Assembly (NCBI RefSeq): GCF_037203705.1
Contig: NZ_JBBCAT010000004.1
Span: 248,001-312,000 of the forward strand
Length of the DNA stretch: 64,000 bases
Reading direction: 5' to 3'
From: Prosthecomicrobium sp. N25
GTDB lineage: Bacteria; Pseudomonadota; Alphaproteobacteria; Rhizobiales; Ancalomicrobiaceae
The translations under genes and the position numbers were made by a program. Positions 16,829-26,060 of the stretch are shown piece after piece. How positions within the stretch are numbered: the first letter of the stretch is position 1; every line of letters begins with the position of its first letter. Below the pieces are notes generated by a model. That model did no database searches and was not told the origin of the DNA. It saw only the letters and a program-made list of their open reading frames with translations.

Positions 16829-17014
16829 TCAAAGCCAGCCGGCCAATCGTGCGATCGATCGTGCGACACCTTCGGATTGGTCCTTGTGCCTGGGCACGAT
16901 GATCTGGATGTCGGGCCGGTCCAGTTTCACGAACTTGTCGTGTTTTGCACCGCCGATGTTCACCCACCCCTCGCGCGAGAGGCGCGCAACGATACGACGC
17001 GTATTGGTTTCCAC
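16829..17014 (-). CDS. hicA: HicA-family mRNA interferase toxin
   Basis: A 61 aa toxin that would cleave mRNA and block growth until neutralised by HicB. It shows the double-stranded-RNA-binding-like HicA fold: NTRRIVARLSREGWVN, then GGAKHDKFVK with the conserved catalytic histidine, then IIVPRHKDQSEGVARSIARLAGW. I chose the GTG at 17014, giving the standard HicA length; a longer frame to 17131 adds non-conserved residues. It overlaps no neighbour and is followed by hicB on the same strand. Confidence 0.87.
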   Translation of the reverse strand: METNTRRIVARLSREGWVNIGGAKHDKFVKLDRPDIQIIVPRHKDQSEGVARSIARLAGWL

Positions 17015-17037
17015 ACTGGGCACCGCATGTCTCTCCA

Positions 17038-17056
17038 ATGTGCATATAAATGTGCA
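17038..17056 (-). promoter_or_regulatory. Candidate hicAB operator with ATGTGCA direct repeats
   Basis: Two copies of ATGTGCA, at 17038-17044 and 17050-17056, are spaced by 12 bases on an AT-rich patch 24 bases upstream of the hicA start. On the minus strand the region also offers a TATAT-type -10 between them. The spacing fits binding of a ribbon-helix-helix dimer pair such as HicB, and autoregulation is usual for HicAB. The assignment is inference. Confidence 0.45.
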
Positions 17057-17289
17057 AAATGTCCAGATGCATCCGGCCGGCTTTACGGTCGAGTACCGCT
17101 CCCCGGCTGCTGCGGGCGGCAGAGAGGCCATCTTTCCTAACGTAATGTCGAACTTCGCGAGAAGTGAAGCACCGTCGCGCGTTCCTCGATGCCGACGTGG
17201 CCCGCCGTCCCCCGGCTCGCTATCATGGAGCCCCTTGCCGGTCGGATTCGCCCTGTTCGTCCGCCCGCAGTTCCCGGAGACCGCCGACC

Positions 17290-18432
17290 TTGTTTCCCTC
17301 GACGCCGCACGGGGCCGTGCGATCGGTGTTCGTCGCGTTCGGGGTAGCGCTCGGCCTGTGGTCGGGGGCGGTGCCGACCGTGGCGGCCCGGTCGGGGATC
17401 TCGCCGGCAGAGCTGGGGATCGGCTTCACGCTGTTCATGGCGGGCAACCTGACCGCCATGTCCTTCGCGGGCGTGCTGGCGCGCCGCTTCACGCTGAGGC
17501 GGATCCTGCTCGCGGCGCTGCCGGCCCAGGGGCTGGTGCTGCCGCTCCTGTTCCTGGCGGCCGGGCGGCTGTGGTTCATGGCGGCGCTGACCGCGATGGG
17601 GGTGCTGGTCGGGATCATCGACCTCATCATGAACGCCGAGGGCATGGCGGTGGAGACCGAGAAGCGGGCGCCGATCCTCGCCGGGCTGCACGGCTTCGCG
17701 TCGGGCGGCATCGCGGTCGCGGCGATCCCGTCGAGCCTGGCGGTGACGCTCGCCGGGCCCTGGACGATCGCCGCGGCGGCGCCGCTGGTGTTCGGCTGGG
17801 TCGCGCTCTGCGTCACCCGTGCCACGCCCGAGCGGCCGCTCAGGCCGGCGGACGGGCGGTCGAGGCGGCTGCCGCTGACCTGGAGCCTCGTCGCGATCGG
17901 GCTGGTGGCGGGCATCTCCATGGCGGGCGAGATGGCGGCGATCCTGTGGTCCTCGTCGCTCCTCGCCGTGGAGGCGCCGCGGCTGGCGGCGCTGGCCGGG
18001 ACGGGCGCGGCCTTCTTCGCGGGCTGCCAGTCGAGCGTGCGGCTCGTCGCCGACCGGCTGCGGGCTCGGCTCGGCGACCCCCTGCTGATGAACCTCTCCA
18101 TCCTGGTCGCGACGGCCGGCTTCGGCATCGTGGCGCTCGGGGCGGGGTTCTGGACGAGTGCGCTCGGCTTCGCGCTGATCGGCGCCGGGACCGCCTCGAT
18201 CGTACCCTGCGGGTTCGCGCTCGCGGCGACGACCTCGTCGCTGGCGGCGTCCACCGCGCTCGCGGTGGTGACCCTCGTCTCGTCCCTGCCGCGCGGGCCG
18301 ATGCCCTTCGTGTTCGGCGCGATCGTGGAGCGTTACTCCTTCCCGCTGGCCTTCGGGCTCTTCACGGGGCTCCTCGCCATCGCGTTCCTGATCGCACTCG
18401 CCTTCCAGCGCTCCCGGCGCGCCCTCTCCTGA
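17290..18432 (+). CDS. MFS transporter
   Basis: A 12-helix major facilitator. The first helix starts at VRSVFVAFGVALGLWSGAVP, followed by ISPAELGIGFTLFMAGNLTAM and an LARRFTLRR loop. The second half has a similar pattern ending near LLAIAFLIALAFQRSRR. The start is uncertain. TTG 17290 has GGAG eleven bases upstream and fits the helix, giving 380 aa. GTG 17320 is possible, and an in-frame ATG at 17164 would add 42 arginine/proline-rich residues with no family resemblance. It ends 55 bases before the dimethylglycine-dehydrogenase-like gene, so joint transcription and transport of its substrate are plausible but unproven. Confidence 0.82.
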   Translation: MFPSTPHGAVRSVFVAFGVALGLWSGAVPTVAARSGISPAELGIGFTLFMAGNLTAMSFAGVLARRFTLRRILLAALPAQGLVLPLLFLAAGRLWFMAALTAMGVLVGIIDLIMNAEGMAVETEKRAPILAGLHGFASGGIAVAAIPSSLAVTLAGPWTIAAAAPLVFGWVALCVTRATPERPLRPADGRSRRLPLTWSLVAIGLVAGISMAGEMAAILWSSSLLAVEAPRLAALAGTGAAFFAGCQSSVRLVADRLRARLGDPLLMNLSILVATAGFGIVALGAGFWTSALGFALIGAGTASIVPCGFALAATTSSLAASTALAVVTLVSSLPRGPMPFVFGAIVERYSFPLAFGLFTGLLAIAFLIALAFQRSRRALS

Positions 18433-18487
18433 GGGCGCGGACGGCCGGGCGCGTCGTCCCTCGGTCCCGTCCTACCGGAGTGAAGCC

Positions 18488-20911
18488 ATGAAGTCCTCTG
18501 CCCGGGTCGTCGTCATCGGCGGTGGCGTGGTCGGCTGTTCGGTGCTCTACCACCTGACCAAGCGCGGCTGGCGCGACGTGATGCTCATCGAGCGCGCGGA
18601 GCTGACCGCGGGGTCGACCTGGCACGCCGCCGGCGGCTTCCACACGCTCAACGGCGATCCGAACGTCGCCAAGCTGCAGCAGTACACGGTCGAGCTCTAC
18701 CGGGAGATCGAGGCGCTCTCCGGCCAGTCCTGCGGGCTGCACCTGACGGGCGGCGTCATGCTGGCCGGCACCCGGGAGCGGCTCGACTGGCTGAAGATGG
18801 CCCATGCCAAGGGGCGCTACCTCGGCATGCACACCGAGATCATCTCGGCCGCCGAGGCCAAGCGGCTGATGCCGCTGATCGACGAGACGAAGTTCGTCGG
18901 CGCCATGTACGACCCGTTCGAGGGCCACCTCGACCCCTACGGGACCACCCACGCCTACGCGAAATCGGCCCGGATCCAGGGCGCCGAGATCGTCCTGCGC
19001 AACCGGGTCGTCGACACGGTCCAGCGGGCGGACGGGACGTGGGACGTGGTCACCGAGCAGGGCACGGTCCATGCGGAGCACGTGGTCAACGCGGGCGGGC
19101 TCTGGGCGCGCGAATGCGGGCGGATGATCGGGCTCGAACTGCCGATCCTGGCCATGGAGCACATGTATCTTCTGACCGACGACATGCCGGAGGTGGCCGA
19201 GATCAACGCGGCGACCGGCAAGGAGGTGATCACCGCGCTCGACTTCGAGGGCGAGATCTACACGCGCCAGGAGCGCGGCGGCATGCTGCTCGGCACCTAC
19301 GAGAAGGCCTGCAAGCCGTGGTCCGAGAAGACCACGCCCTGGGACTTCGGCCAGGACCTGCTGGAGCCCGACCTGGACCGGATCGCGCCCTCGCTGGAGG
19401 TCGGCTTCGAGCATTTCCCGGCCTATGCCAGGGCCGGCATCCGCAAGATCATCAATGGCCCCTTCACGTTCGCCCCGGACGGCAACCCGCTCGTCGGGCC
19501 GATCAAGGGGGTCCGCAACTACTGGGTCGCCTGCGGCGTGATGGCGGGCTTCAGTCAGGGCGGCGGCGTGGGGCTGGCGCTCTCCAACTGGATCGTCGAC
19601 GGCGATCCCGGCTTCGACGTGTTCGGCATGGATGTCGCCCGCTACGGCGACTGGACGACCCTCGGCCACACCAACGCGAAGGTGCGCGAGAACTACGCCC
19701 GCCGCTTCCGCATCCGCTTCCCGAACGAGGAACTGCCCGCCGCGCGGCCGTTCCGGACCACGGCCCTGTATGACCGGCTGGTCGAGGGCGGCGCCGTCAT
19801 GGGGGACCTCTGCGGCCTGGAGCATGCGCTGTGGTTCGCGCCGTCCAGGGCCGAGGCGCGCGACGACTTCTCGTTCCGACGCTCGAACGACTTCCCGCAT
19901 GTGGGGGCCGAGGCGCGCGCCGTGCGGTCCGGCGTCGGTGTCCTGGAGATCTCGAACTTCGCCAAGTACGAGATCGCGGGGACGAGTGCGGAGGACTTCC
20001 TCGACCGCCTGCTGCCGAACCGGATCCCCGCGGTCGGCCGCATGGTGCTCACCCCGATGCTCAATCCGGCCGGCATGCTGATCGGCGACTTCACGGTCGG
20101 GCGGCTGGCGGAGGACCGGTTCCTGGTCTTCGGCTCGAGCCTCGCGGAGGCCTATCACATGCGCTGGTTCCTGGCGCGGGCGCCGGAGGGCGTGTCGGTC
20201 CGGAGCCTGGGGCTCGAACTGGTCGGCCTTCAGGTCGCCGGACCGCGGTCGCGCGACCTGCTCGCCCGTCTCGCACAGCGCGACGTGTCGGCCGCCGCCT
20301 TCCGGTTCATGGACATCGCCCGCTTCGACGTCGGCCGCTTCCCGGCGACCGTCGGGCGGGTCACCTACACGGGCGACCTCGGCTACGAGATCTGGGTCAG
20401 GCCGGAGCACCTGCGGGGGCTCTGGGATCTGGTCCTGACGGCCGGGGCGGACCTCGGGATCCGTCCGTTCGGCGCGCGGGCGCTCAATGCGCTGCGGCTC
20501 GAGAAGAGTTTCGGCTCCTGGTCGCGCGAATACCGGCCGATCTACACGCCTTGGGAAGCGCGGCTCGAGCGGTTCGTGGCGACCCAGAAGGCCGACTTCG
20601 TGGGCCGGGACGCGCTCCTGCGCGCGCGGGAGGCGGGGCCGAAGCGGATCCTGGCGACCTTCGCGGTCGATGCGCTCGACGCGGACGTGATCGGCGACGA
20701 GCCGATCTGGCGGGACGGGCGGGTGGTGGGCTGGGTCACGTCGGGCGGCTATGCGCATGCCAGCGAGACGTCGGTCGCGCTGGGCTACGTCGAGGCGGCC
20801 GCCTTCGAGGCGGCGGCCGGATACGAGATCGAGATCATCGGCGAGCGCCGTCGGGCCAGGGTGCTCGTCGAACCGCTGTTCGATCCGGCCGGCGTGCGAA
20901 TGCGGGCCTAG
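18488..20911 (+). CDS. FAD-dependent oxidoreductase with GcvT domain (dimethylglycine/sarcosine dehydrogenase-like)
   Basis: The 807 aa two-domain flavoenzyme oxidatively demethylates an N-methyl amine and passes the C1 unit to tetrahydrofolate. The N-terminal DAO domain has the FAD fingerprint VVVIGGGVVGCSVLYHL (residues 7-23). His46 in AGSTWHAAGG is at the position of the covalent-FAD histidine in dimethylglycine dehydrogenase. The C-terminal half (from about residue 430) is a GcvT/aminomethyltransferase domain with GVLEISNFAKYEI, TYTGDLGYEIWV and GARALNALRLEKSFGSW. No mitochondrial-type or export signal is present. It follows an MFS gene and precedes a chemoreceptor. Substrate may be dimethylglycine, sarcosine or a related betaine breakdown product. 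Confidence 0.92.
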   Translation: MKSSARVVVIGGGVVGCSVLYHLTKRGWRDVMLIERAELTAGSTWHAAGGFHTLNGDPNVAKLQQYTVELYREIEALSGQSCGLHLTGGVMLAGTRERLDWLKMAHAKGRYLGMHTEIISAAEAKRLMPLIDETKFVGAMYDPFEGHLDPYGTTHAYAKSARIQGAEIVLRNRVVDTVQRADGTWDVVTEQGTVHAEHVVNAGGLWARECGRMIGLELPILAMEHMYLLTDDMPEVAEINAATGKEVITALDFEGEIYTRQERGGMLLGTYEKACKPWSEKTTPWDFGQDLLEPDLDRIAPSLEVGFEHFPAYARAGIRKIINGPFTFAPDGNPLVGPIKGVRNYWVACGVMAGFSQGGGVGLALSNWIVDGDPGFDVFGMDVARYGDWTTLGHTNAKVRENYARRFRIRFPNEELPAARPFRTTALYDRLVEGGAVMGDLCGLEHALWFAPSRAEARDDFSFRRSNDFPHVGAEARAVRSGVGVLEISNFAKYEIAGTSAEDFLDRLLPNRIPAVGRMVLTPMLNPAGMLIGDFTVGRLAEDRFLVFGSSLAEAYHMRWFLARAPEGVSVRSLGLELVGLQVAGPRSRDLLARLAQRDVSAAAFRFMDIARFDVGRFPATVGRVTYTGDLGYEIWVRPEHLRGLWDLVLTAGADLGIRPFGARALNALRLEKSFGSWSREYRPIYTPWEARLERFVATQKADFVGRDALLRAREAGPKRILATFAVDALDADVIGDEPIWRDGRVVGWVTSGGYAHASETSVALGYVEAAAFEAAAGYEIEIIGERRRARVLVEPLFDPAGVRMRA

Positions 20912-20937
20912 GCAGGAACCTACGCAGAAATCACATT

Positions 20938-20955
20938 GTCCGTTTCCATACGGAC
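20938..20955 (+). terminator. Small hairpin after the DMGDH-like gene
   Basis: GTCCGT and ACGGAC (6-bp stem) flank a six-base loop, 26 bases past the stop codon in an AT-richer spacer. No clear T-run follows, so termination is only possible. Confidence 0.3.
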
Positions 20956-21089
20956 CATGGATTATATTCGTATTCTTGATCAGCGTGACGAAAGGGCACA
21001 AGAGCAACCACGCTTCTCGGGCGCAGCGTTAACCTGGAAGTCACTACCGAAATTCCAAGCTTGTGAGCATTGAATTCGGGGTGCCCGCC

Positions 21090-23243
21090 ATGATGTCGTC
21101 GCTACGCTTCCGTATACCTTTTGCCCTCGTCGGGCTGGCGCTGGCCAGTGCCGCCGTGATGGGCACGATCGGCTGGATGGGAGCCCGGGACGGTCTCGAA
21201 GCCGAGGCCCGCAGCCGGCTCCTGCAGGCGGCGGGCGCGCGGGAGCTCAGCCTCGACCTCATCGCCGAGAGGCTCGACGTCGACCTTGCGGCGCTGACGG
21301 CGGACAAGATCATCGCGGGCAATCTGGGCGACCTCGACGAGAACCTGCAGCCCGGCAAGCCCGATACCGATAAGGTCATCCAGTTCTTCGCCGGCCTGCC
21401 GGCGGCCGAGCGCGCGCAGGCGGACGGTGCGAAAATCGGGGCCATGTACGGTGTCCGCCACGCCAAGGTGCACCCGGCGGCGTCGGCGGTGAAGGCGGTC
21501 GGCGGCTACGCAGACATCCTTCTTCTCAACAAGGACGGGCGCGTCGTCTACACGGTCGTGAAGGGCGACGACTTTGCCCATGACGCCGCGCGGGACCTGG
21601 CCGGCACCGGGCTCGGCCAGCTCTTCACCGCCATGCGCGACGGGCCGGACGACAAGGCCAGCTTCGTCGACTTCGCGGCCTACGCGCCGGGCGGCGAGGA
21701 GCCTTCCGCCTTCCTCGGCCGTCCCCTGGTGCGCAAGGCGAACGTTGCCATGGGCGAGGCTCAGGCGAGCGTGCGCGGCGGCTACGTGGTGCTCCGGCTG
21801 GGCCCGGCGATCTTCGACCGGGTGCTGTCCGACCGCAACGGTCTCGGCGATACGGGGCAGACCTTCGCGGTCGGCCCGGACGGGCGGCTGCGCAGCAACG
21901 CGCCGCTGTCCGCCAACCCGACGGCCGGCTTGCCGGCGACCGCCGTCGGCATGGCGGCGGAAGCGGCGAAGCTCCAGGCCGGTTCGGTGTTCCGGTTCAT
22001 CCGCGACGGCGAGGAGCGGCTCGCCGCCACGTCGCGGACGCGGATCTTCGGCAGCGATTGGATGCTGGTGGCCGAAAAGGCGGTCTCCGAATCGCTCGCC
22101 GCCGCGGACGAGATCAGCCGGACCCTGCAGATCGCCGCCGTCGCCATCCTGGCCGGCACGGTGCTGATCGGCATCCTGGTCGCCTCGGGCATCACGCGGC
22201 CCATCCTGAAGCTCACCGCGGCCCTCCGGGCGATTGCGGGCGGCAAGCTCGACGAGGAGATCGCCGGCCGGCACCGCAAGGACGAGATCGGCGAGATCGC
22301 CCGTGCGGTCGCCAGCATCAAGGATTCCGTCGAGGCCGAGGCGGCCTGGCGGCATGCGGAGAACGAGAGCGGACGCGCGGAGCAGGAACGTGCCCGGCGG
22401 GCGATGACGTCGCGCCTCGCCCGCGAGTTCGAGGAGAAGGTCGGGTCGGTGGTGGGCACCGTCGCACGGGCCGCCGAGACCCTGGAGACGGAGGCCGGCC
22501 GCATGGCGGAGCTGGCGCAGGTCTCCGCGAAGCGCTCCAGCACCGTCGCGGAGGCCTCCGAGGCGGCCAACACGGACGTGCGCAGCGTCGCCAATTCGAC
22601 GGATCGGCTGCTGGCGTCGCTCGGCGGCATGGCGGAGCTGATCGGGCGCTCCGGCACGATCACGGCCCAGGCCGACCAGCAGGCCCAGGCCACCAACACC
22701 CTGGTGGAGTCCCTCGCATCGACGGCCGCCAAGATCGGATCGGTGGTGGACATCATCCAGTCGATCGCCGAGCAGACCAACCTGCTCGCCCTCAACGCCA
22801 CCATCGAGGCGGCGCGGGCGGGCGAGTCGGGCCGGGGCTTCGCGGTGGTCGCGGGCGAGGTGAAGACGCTGGCGGGCCAGACCGCCAAGGCCACGGACGA
22901 GATCGCCCTGCAGATCGCCGACATGCGCGAGGCGACCCGAACGGCGGTGGACGCCATCAATAAGATCCGCAGCGTCGTCGGCGACATCGGGGCGGCGGTC
23001 GGGTCCGTTTCGGAGGCGGTCACGGACCAGCGTCATGCCACGGACGGCATCGCCCGCTCGGCGCAGAACGCCGCACAGGGGACCGAGATCGTCTCCGCCA
23101 ACATCGTCGACGTCCGCCAGGCGGTGGTGTCGACCGAGACCGCGGCCCAGTCCGTGGTCGAGCAGGCCCGGGACCTCGGCCGCGAAGCGCAGGAGCTTCA
23201 GGACGGGCTGCGCCGGTTCGTCGAGCAGCTCGAGGCCGCCTGA
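21090..23243 (+). CDS. Methyl-accepting chemotaxis protein
   Basis: A transmembrane chemoreceptor of 717 aa. Helix TM1 ([23 protein letters not shown]) is followed by a large periplasmic sensor of about 300 residues. TM2 ([22 protein letters not shown]) leads into a HAMP domain ([17 protein letters not shown]). The cytoplasmic signalling hairpin has its tip at [18 protein letters not shown], near residue 561, and the cytoplasmic part starts CheA/CheW signalling. The start is ATG 21090; a GTG at 21063 would add nine residues without a better ribosome site. It lies between the DMGDH-like gene and the CWC/GFA/TMADH-like operon on the same strand, so its ligand may be a methylated amine. This is inference. 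Confidence 0.94.
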   Translation: MMSSLRFRIPFALVGLALASAAVMGTIGWMGARDGLEAEARSRLLQAAGARELSLDLIAERLDVDLAALTADKIIAGNLGDLDENLQPGKPDTDKVIQFFAGLPAAERAQADGAKIGAMYGVRHAKVHPAASAVKAVGGYADILLLNKDGRVVYTVVKGDDFAHDAARDLAGTGLGQLFTAMRDGPDDKASFVDFAAYAPGGEEPSAFLGRPLVRKANVAMGEAQASVRGGYVVLRLGPAIFDRVLSDRNGLGDTGQTFAVGPDGRLRSNAPLSANPTAGLPATAVGMAAEAAKLQAGSVFRFIRDGEERLAATSRTRIFGSDWMLVAEKAVSESLAAADEISRTLQIAAVAILAGTVLIGILVASGITRPILKLTAALRAIAGGKLDEEIAGRHRKDEIGEIARAVASIKDSVEAEAAWRHAENESGRAEQERARRAMTSRLAREFEEKVGSVVGTVARAAETLETEAGRMAELAQVSAKRSSTVAEASEAANTDVRSVANSTDRLLASLGGMAELIGRSGTITAQADQQAQATNTLVESLASTAAKIGSVVDIIQSIAEQTNLLALNATIEAARAGESGRGFAVVAGEVKTLAGQTAKATDEIALQIADMREATRTAVDAINKIRSVVGDIGAAVGSVSEAVTDQRHATDGIARSAQNAAQGTEIVSANIVDVRQAVVSTETAAQSVVEQARDLGREAQELQDGLRRFVEQLEAA

Positions 23244-23350
23244 CCGGAGCCGTCGCGGGACGTCGCGAACGCGACAGCGCGCGGGCGCGCGCCGGGCGAA
23301 AGTCTGGGGCGCCGGTCGAGGCGGGCCGGCGCCGAGGCCCCGACCGTGCC

Positions 23351-23590
23351 ATGACCGAGCCCGCTCCCGACAGGAAACCGCGCCGCATCGCCTGTTCGCG
23401 CTGCGGGGCGGCGTTCGGCTGCCTCAACGACGGGTCCGGGCGCTGCTGGTGCGGGGAGGAGCCGTTCCGTCTGCCGGTGCCGCTGCCCGCGGAGGTGGGA
23501 CCCTTCGCGGATTGCCTCTGTCCGGACTGCATCCGAATCGTCGCTTCCGCGTTAGAGGCCCGTGGCACCGGACCGGAGGCTCGACGATGA
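23351..23590 (+). CDS. Cysteine-rich CWC-family small protein
   Basis: A 79 aa protein with the CWC signature: CSRCGAAFGC, then GRCWCGEEPF, then CLCPDCI. The seven or more cysteines suggest a zinc-binding fold. Function of the family is unknown. Its stop overlaps the start of the GFA gene (ATGA at 23587-23590), so the two are translationally coupled, and the GFA gene in turn lies two bases before the TMADH-like gene. Confidence 0.85.
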   Translation: MTEPAPDRKPRRIACSRCGAAFGCLNDGSGRCWCGEEPFRLPVPLPAEVGPFADCLCPDCIRIVASALEARGTGPEARR

Positions 23591-23991
23591 CCGACACGAC
23601 GGCGATTCACGAGGGCGGCTGCCTGTGCGGGGCGGTGCGATGGCGGGCGGTCGGGCCCTTCCGCGACTTCACCGCCTGTCACTGCACGCAGTGCCGGAGG
23701 ACGAGCGGCCATTTCGTCGCCATGAGCTCGGTGCCGCTCGACAGCTTCACGATCACGCGGGAAGACGGGCTCGCCTGGTTCCAGTCCTCGTCGATCGCGA
23801 CCCGGGGCTTCTGCCGGATCTGCGGCGGCAACCTGTTCTGGAAGCCGACCGCCGAAGCCCGCATCTCCATCGCGGGCGGCTCCTTCGACGGACCGACCGG
23901 CCTCTCCATCGCCAAGAACATCTACTGCGCCGACAAGGGGGACTATTACGAGATCCCGCCGGGGGCGCCCTGCCATCCGGAGTCCGATTGA
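23587..23991 (+). CDS. GFA/CENP-V-family zinc-binding protein
   Basis: A 134 aa single-domain protein of the family named after glutathione-dependent formaldehyde-activating enzyme. Zinc ligands are visible as GGCLCGAVRW, CHCTQCRR and CRICGGNLFW. Whether family members act on formaldehyde is disputed. Here the gene is wedged between a CWC protein and a flavin-dependent demethylase-like enzyme that would release formaldehyde, which makes a role in C1 handling worth testing. Start ATG 23587 overlaps the upstream stop. Confidence 0.9.
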   Translation: MTDTTAIHEGGCLCGAVRWRAVGPFRDFTACHCTQCRRTSGHFVAMSSVPLDSFTITREDGLAWFQSSSIATRGFCRICGGNLFWKPTAEARISIAGGSFDGPTGLSIAKNIYCADKGDYYEIPPGAPCHPESD

Positions 23992-23992
23992 G

Positions 23993-26047
23993 ATGAGCGA
24001 GCCGTCGACCGCGAAGGATCCGCTGCTGCAGCCCTACCGCCTGAAGCACCTGACCCTGCGCAACCGCTTCATGTCGACGGCGCACGAGCCCTTCTACACC
24101 GAGGACGGCCTGCCGAAGGACCGGTACCGGCGCTACCACGCCGAGAAGGCCCGGGGCGGCATCGCGCTGACCATGATCGGCGGCTCGTCGGTGGTCGCCG
24201 AGGACAGCCCGCAGGCCTTCGGCAACGTCCTCCTCTTCAAGGACGAGGTCGTCCCCTGGCTCCGACGCCTCGCCGACGACGTGCACGAGAACGGCGCGGC
24301 CGTGATGATCCAGATCACCCACCTCGGCCGGCGCACCGGGTGGAACAAGGAGGACTGGCTGCCGGTGATCGCGCCCTCGCCGGTGCGCGAGCCGGCGCAC
24401 CGGGCCTTCCCGAAGGCGATGGAGGACTGGGACATTGCGCGGGTGATCGCCGCCTACGCGGATGCGGCCGAGCGGGTCAAGGCGGGCGGGCTCGACGGAC
24501 TCGAGTTCGAGATGTACGGCCACCTGATCGACCAGTTCTGGTCGCCGGCCACCAACCTCCGGACGGACGACTACGGGGGCAGCCTCGAGAACCGTATGAG
24601 GTTCGGCTTCCAGGCGCTTGAAGCTGTTCGTGAAAGGGTTGGGCCGGACTTCGTCGTCGGCGCGCGGATGGTCTGCGACGAGGACTGGACGCGCGGGCTC
24701 AGCCGCGCGGAGGGGCTGGAGATCGCGCGGCGGCTCGCCGGGTCGGGCCTGATCGACTTCATCAACGTCATCCGGGGCCACATCGACACCGACGAGGCGC
24801 TGAGCCATGTGATCCCCGGCATGGGATACCGCTCGGGGCCGCATCTCGACTTCGCCGGCGAGGTCCGGGAGACGACGCGCTTCCCCGTCTTCCACGCCGC
24901 GCGCATCCAGGACGTGGCGACGGCCCGTCACGCGGTGGCGACCGGCAAGCTCGACATGGTCGGCATGACCCGCGCCCACATGGCCGACCCGCACATCGCC
25001 CGCAAGGTCGCCGAGGGCCGGGAGCACGAGATCCGGCCCTGCGTCGGCATGGGCTACTGCATCGACCGGATCTACTTCGGCGGCGACGCGCTGTGCATCC
25101 ACAACGCCGCCACGGGGCGCGAGGGCCTGCTTCCTCACGAGGTCACGGAGCGGGCCGCGGCGCCCCGCCGGGTCGTCGTGGTCGGGGCGGGCCCGGCCGG
25201 GCTCGAGGCGGCGCGGGTGGCGGCGGCGCGCGGACATGCGGTGACGGTCTTCGAGGCGGCCGACGAGGCGGGCGGGCAGGTCCGGGTGACGGCCGGGCTG
25301 AAGCGCCGCCGGGAGATCCTCGGCATCATCGACTGGCGCATGGACCAGTGCCGCCGGCACGGGGTGAGGTTCCGCTTCAACACCTACGCAGAGTCGGCTG
25401 ACATCCTTGGAGAAAATCCTGATCTCGTCATTCTCGCCACTGGCGGAATTCCGAATGTGGACTTCCTGGACTCCGGCGCCGACCTGGTGACGACCACATG
25501 GGACGTGCTGTCCGGCGCGGCGCGGCCGGGGGAGACGGTCATCCTCTACGACGACAACGGCGCGTATCCCGGCATGACCGCGGCCGAGTTCCTGGCGGAG
25601 GCGGGGTCGCGGCTTGAGATCGTCACGCCGGAGCGCACGCTCGCGCCGGAGGTCGGCGGGACCAACTATCCGGTCTACTTCCGGGCCTTCGCCAAGGCGG
25701 GCGTCAAGGTCACGCTCAATGAGCGCCTGCGGGCGGTCCGGCGCGAGGGCAACGGGCTCGTGGCCGTGTTCGAGCAGGAGTACGGCGGGGCGCTCGTCGA
25801 GCGGCGGGCCGACCAGGTCGTGGTCGAGCACGGGACGCTGCCGCTCGACGAGCTCTATTTCGCCCTGAAGCCGCTCTCCCTCAACCTGGGCGCCCTCGAC
25901 CAGCGGGCCTTCGTGGAGCTCCGGCCGCAGACCGCGGCGGCCAATCCGGAAGGCCGCTTCCGCCTCTACCGGATCGGCGACGCGGTCGCGTCGCGCAACA
26001 TCCACGCGGCGGTCTACGACGGCCTCCGGCTCGCCCTGGCGATCTGA
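23993..26047 (+). CDS. NADH:flavin oxidoreductase/TMADH-type N-demethylase-like protein
   Basis: The 684 aa protein has the layout of trimethylamine dehydrogenase, dienoyl-CoA reductase and N-methylproline demethylase. An FMN TIM barrel covers about residues 10-345, then an Fe-S cysteine region, then an FAD/NAD-binding module starting at RRVVVVGAGPAGLEAARVAA. The Fe-S segment holds Cys350, Cys356 and Cys368, but residue 353, normally the second cysteine of C-x2-C-x2-C, is Met. The paralog at 38-40 kb has Leu at that place. Two bases separate it from the GFA gene. The likely reaction is oxidative removal of a methyl or similar group from a tertiary amine; the substrate is not resolvable. Confidence 0.88.
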   Translation: MSEPSTAKDPLLQPYRLKHLTLRNRFMSTAHEPFYTEDGLPKDRYRRYHAEKARGGIALTMIGGSSVVAEDSPQAFGNVLLFKDEVVPWLRRLADDVHENGAAVMIQITHLGRRTGWNKEDWLPVIAPSPVREPAHRAFPKAMEDWDIARVIAAYADAAERVKAGGLDGLEFEMYGHLIDQFWSPATNLRTDDYGGSLENRMRFGFQALEAVRERVGPDFVVGARMVCDEDWTRGLSRAEGLEIARRLAGSGLIDFINVIRGHIDTDEALSHVIPGMGYRSGPHLDFAGEVRETTRFPVFHAARIQDVATARHAVATGKLDMVGMTRAHMADPHIARKVAEGREHEIRPCVGMGYCIDRIYFGGDALCIHNAATGREGLLPHEVTERAAAPRRVVVVGAGPAGLEAARVAAARGHAVTVFEAADEAGGQVRVTAGLKRRREILGIIDWRMDQCRRHGVRFRFNTYAESADILGENPDLVILATGGIPNVDFLDSGADLVTTTWDVLSGAARPGETVILYDDNGAYPGMTAAEFLAEAGSRLEIVTPERTLAPEVGGTNYPVYFRAFAKAGVKVTLNERLRAVRREGNGLVAVFEQEYGGALVERRADQVVVEHGTLPLDELYFALKPLSLNLGALDQRAFVELRPQTAAANPEGRFRLYRIGDAVASRNIHAAVYDGLRLALAI

Positions 26048-26060
26048 GCCGGCGGGGCCC

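Noticed and set aside
17164-17289. N-terminal extension of the MFS gene
   Set aside because: The 42 extra residues are Arg/Pro-rich and precede the first membrane helix without family support.
18362-21007. Long open frames on the strand opposite the DMGDH-like gene (and similar ones opposite the TMADH-like, PccB and Wzc genes)
   Set aside because: High GC removes stop codons from all frames. These frames are Arg/Pro/Gly-rich, lack family motifs and lie wholly inside well-supported genes.
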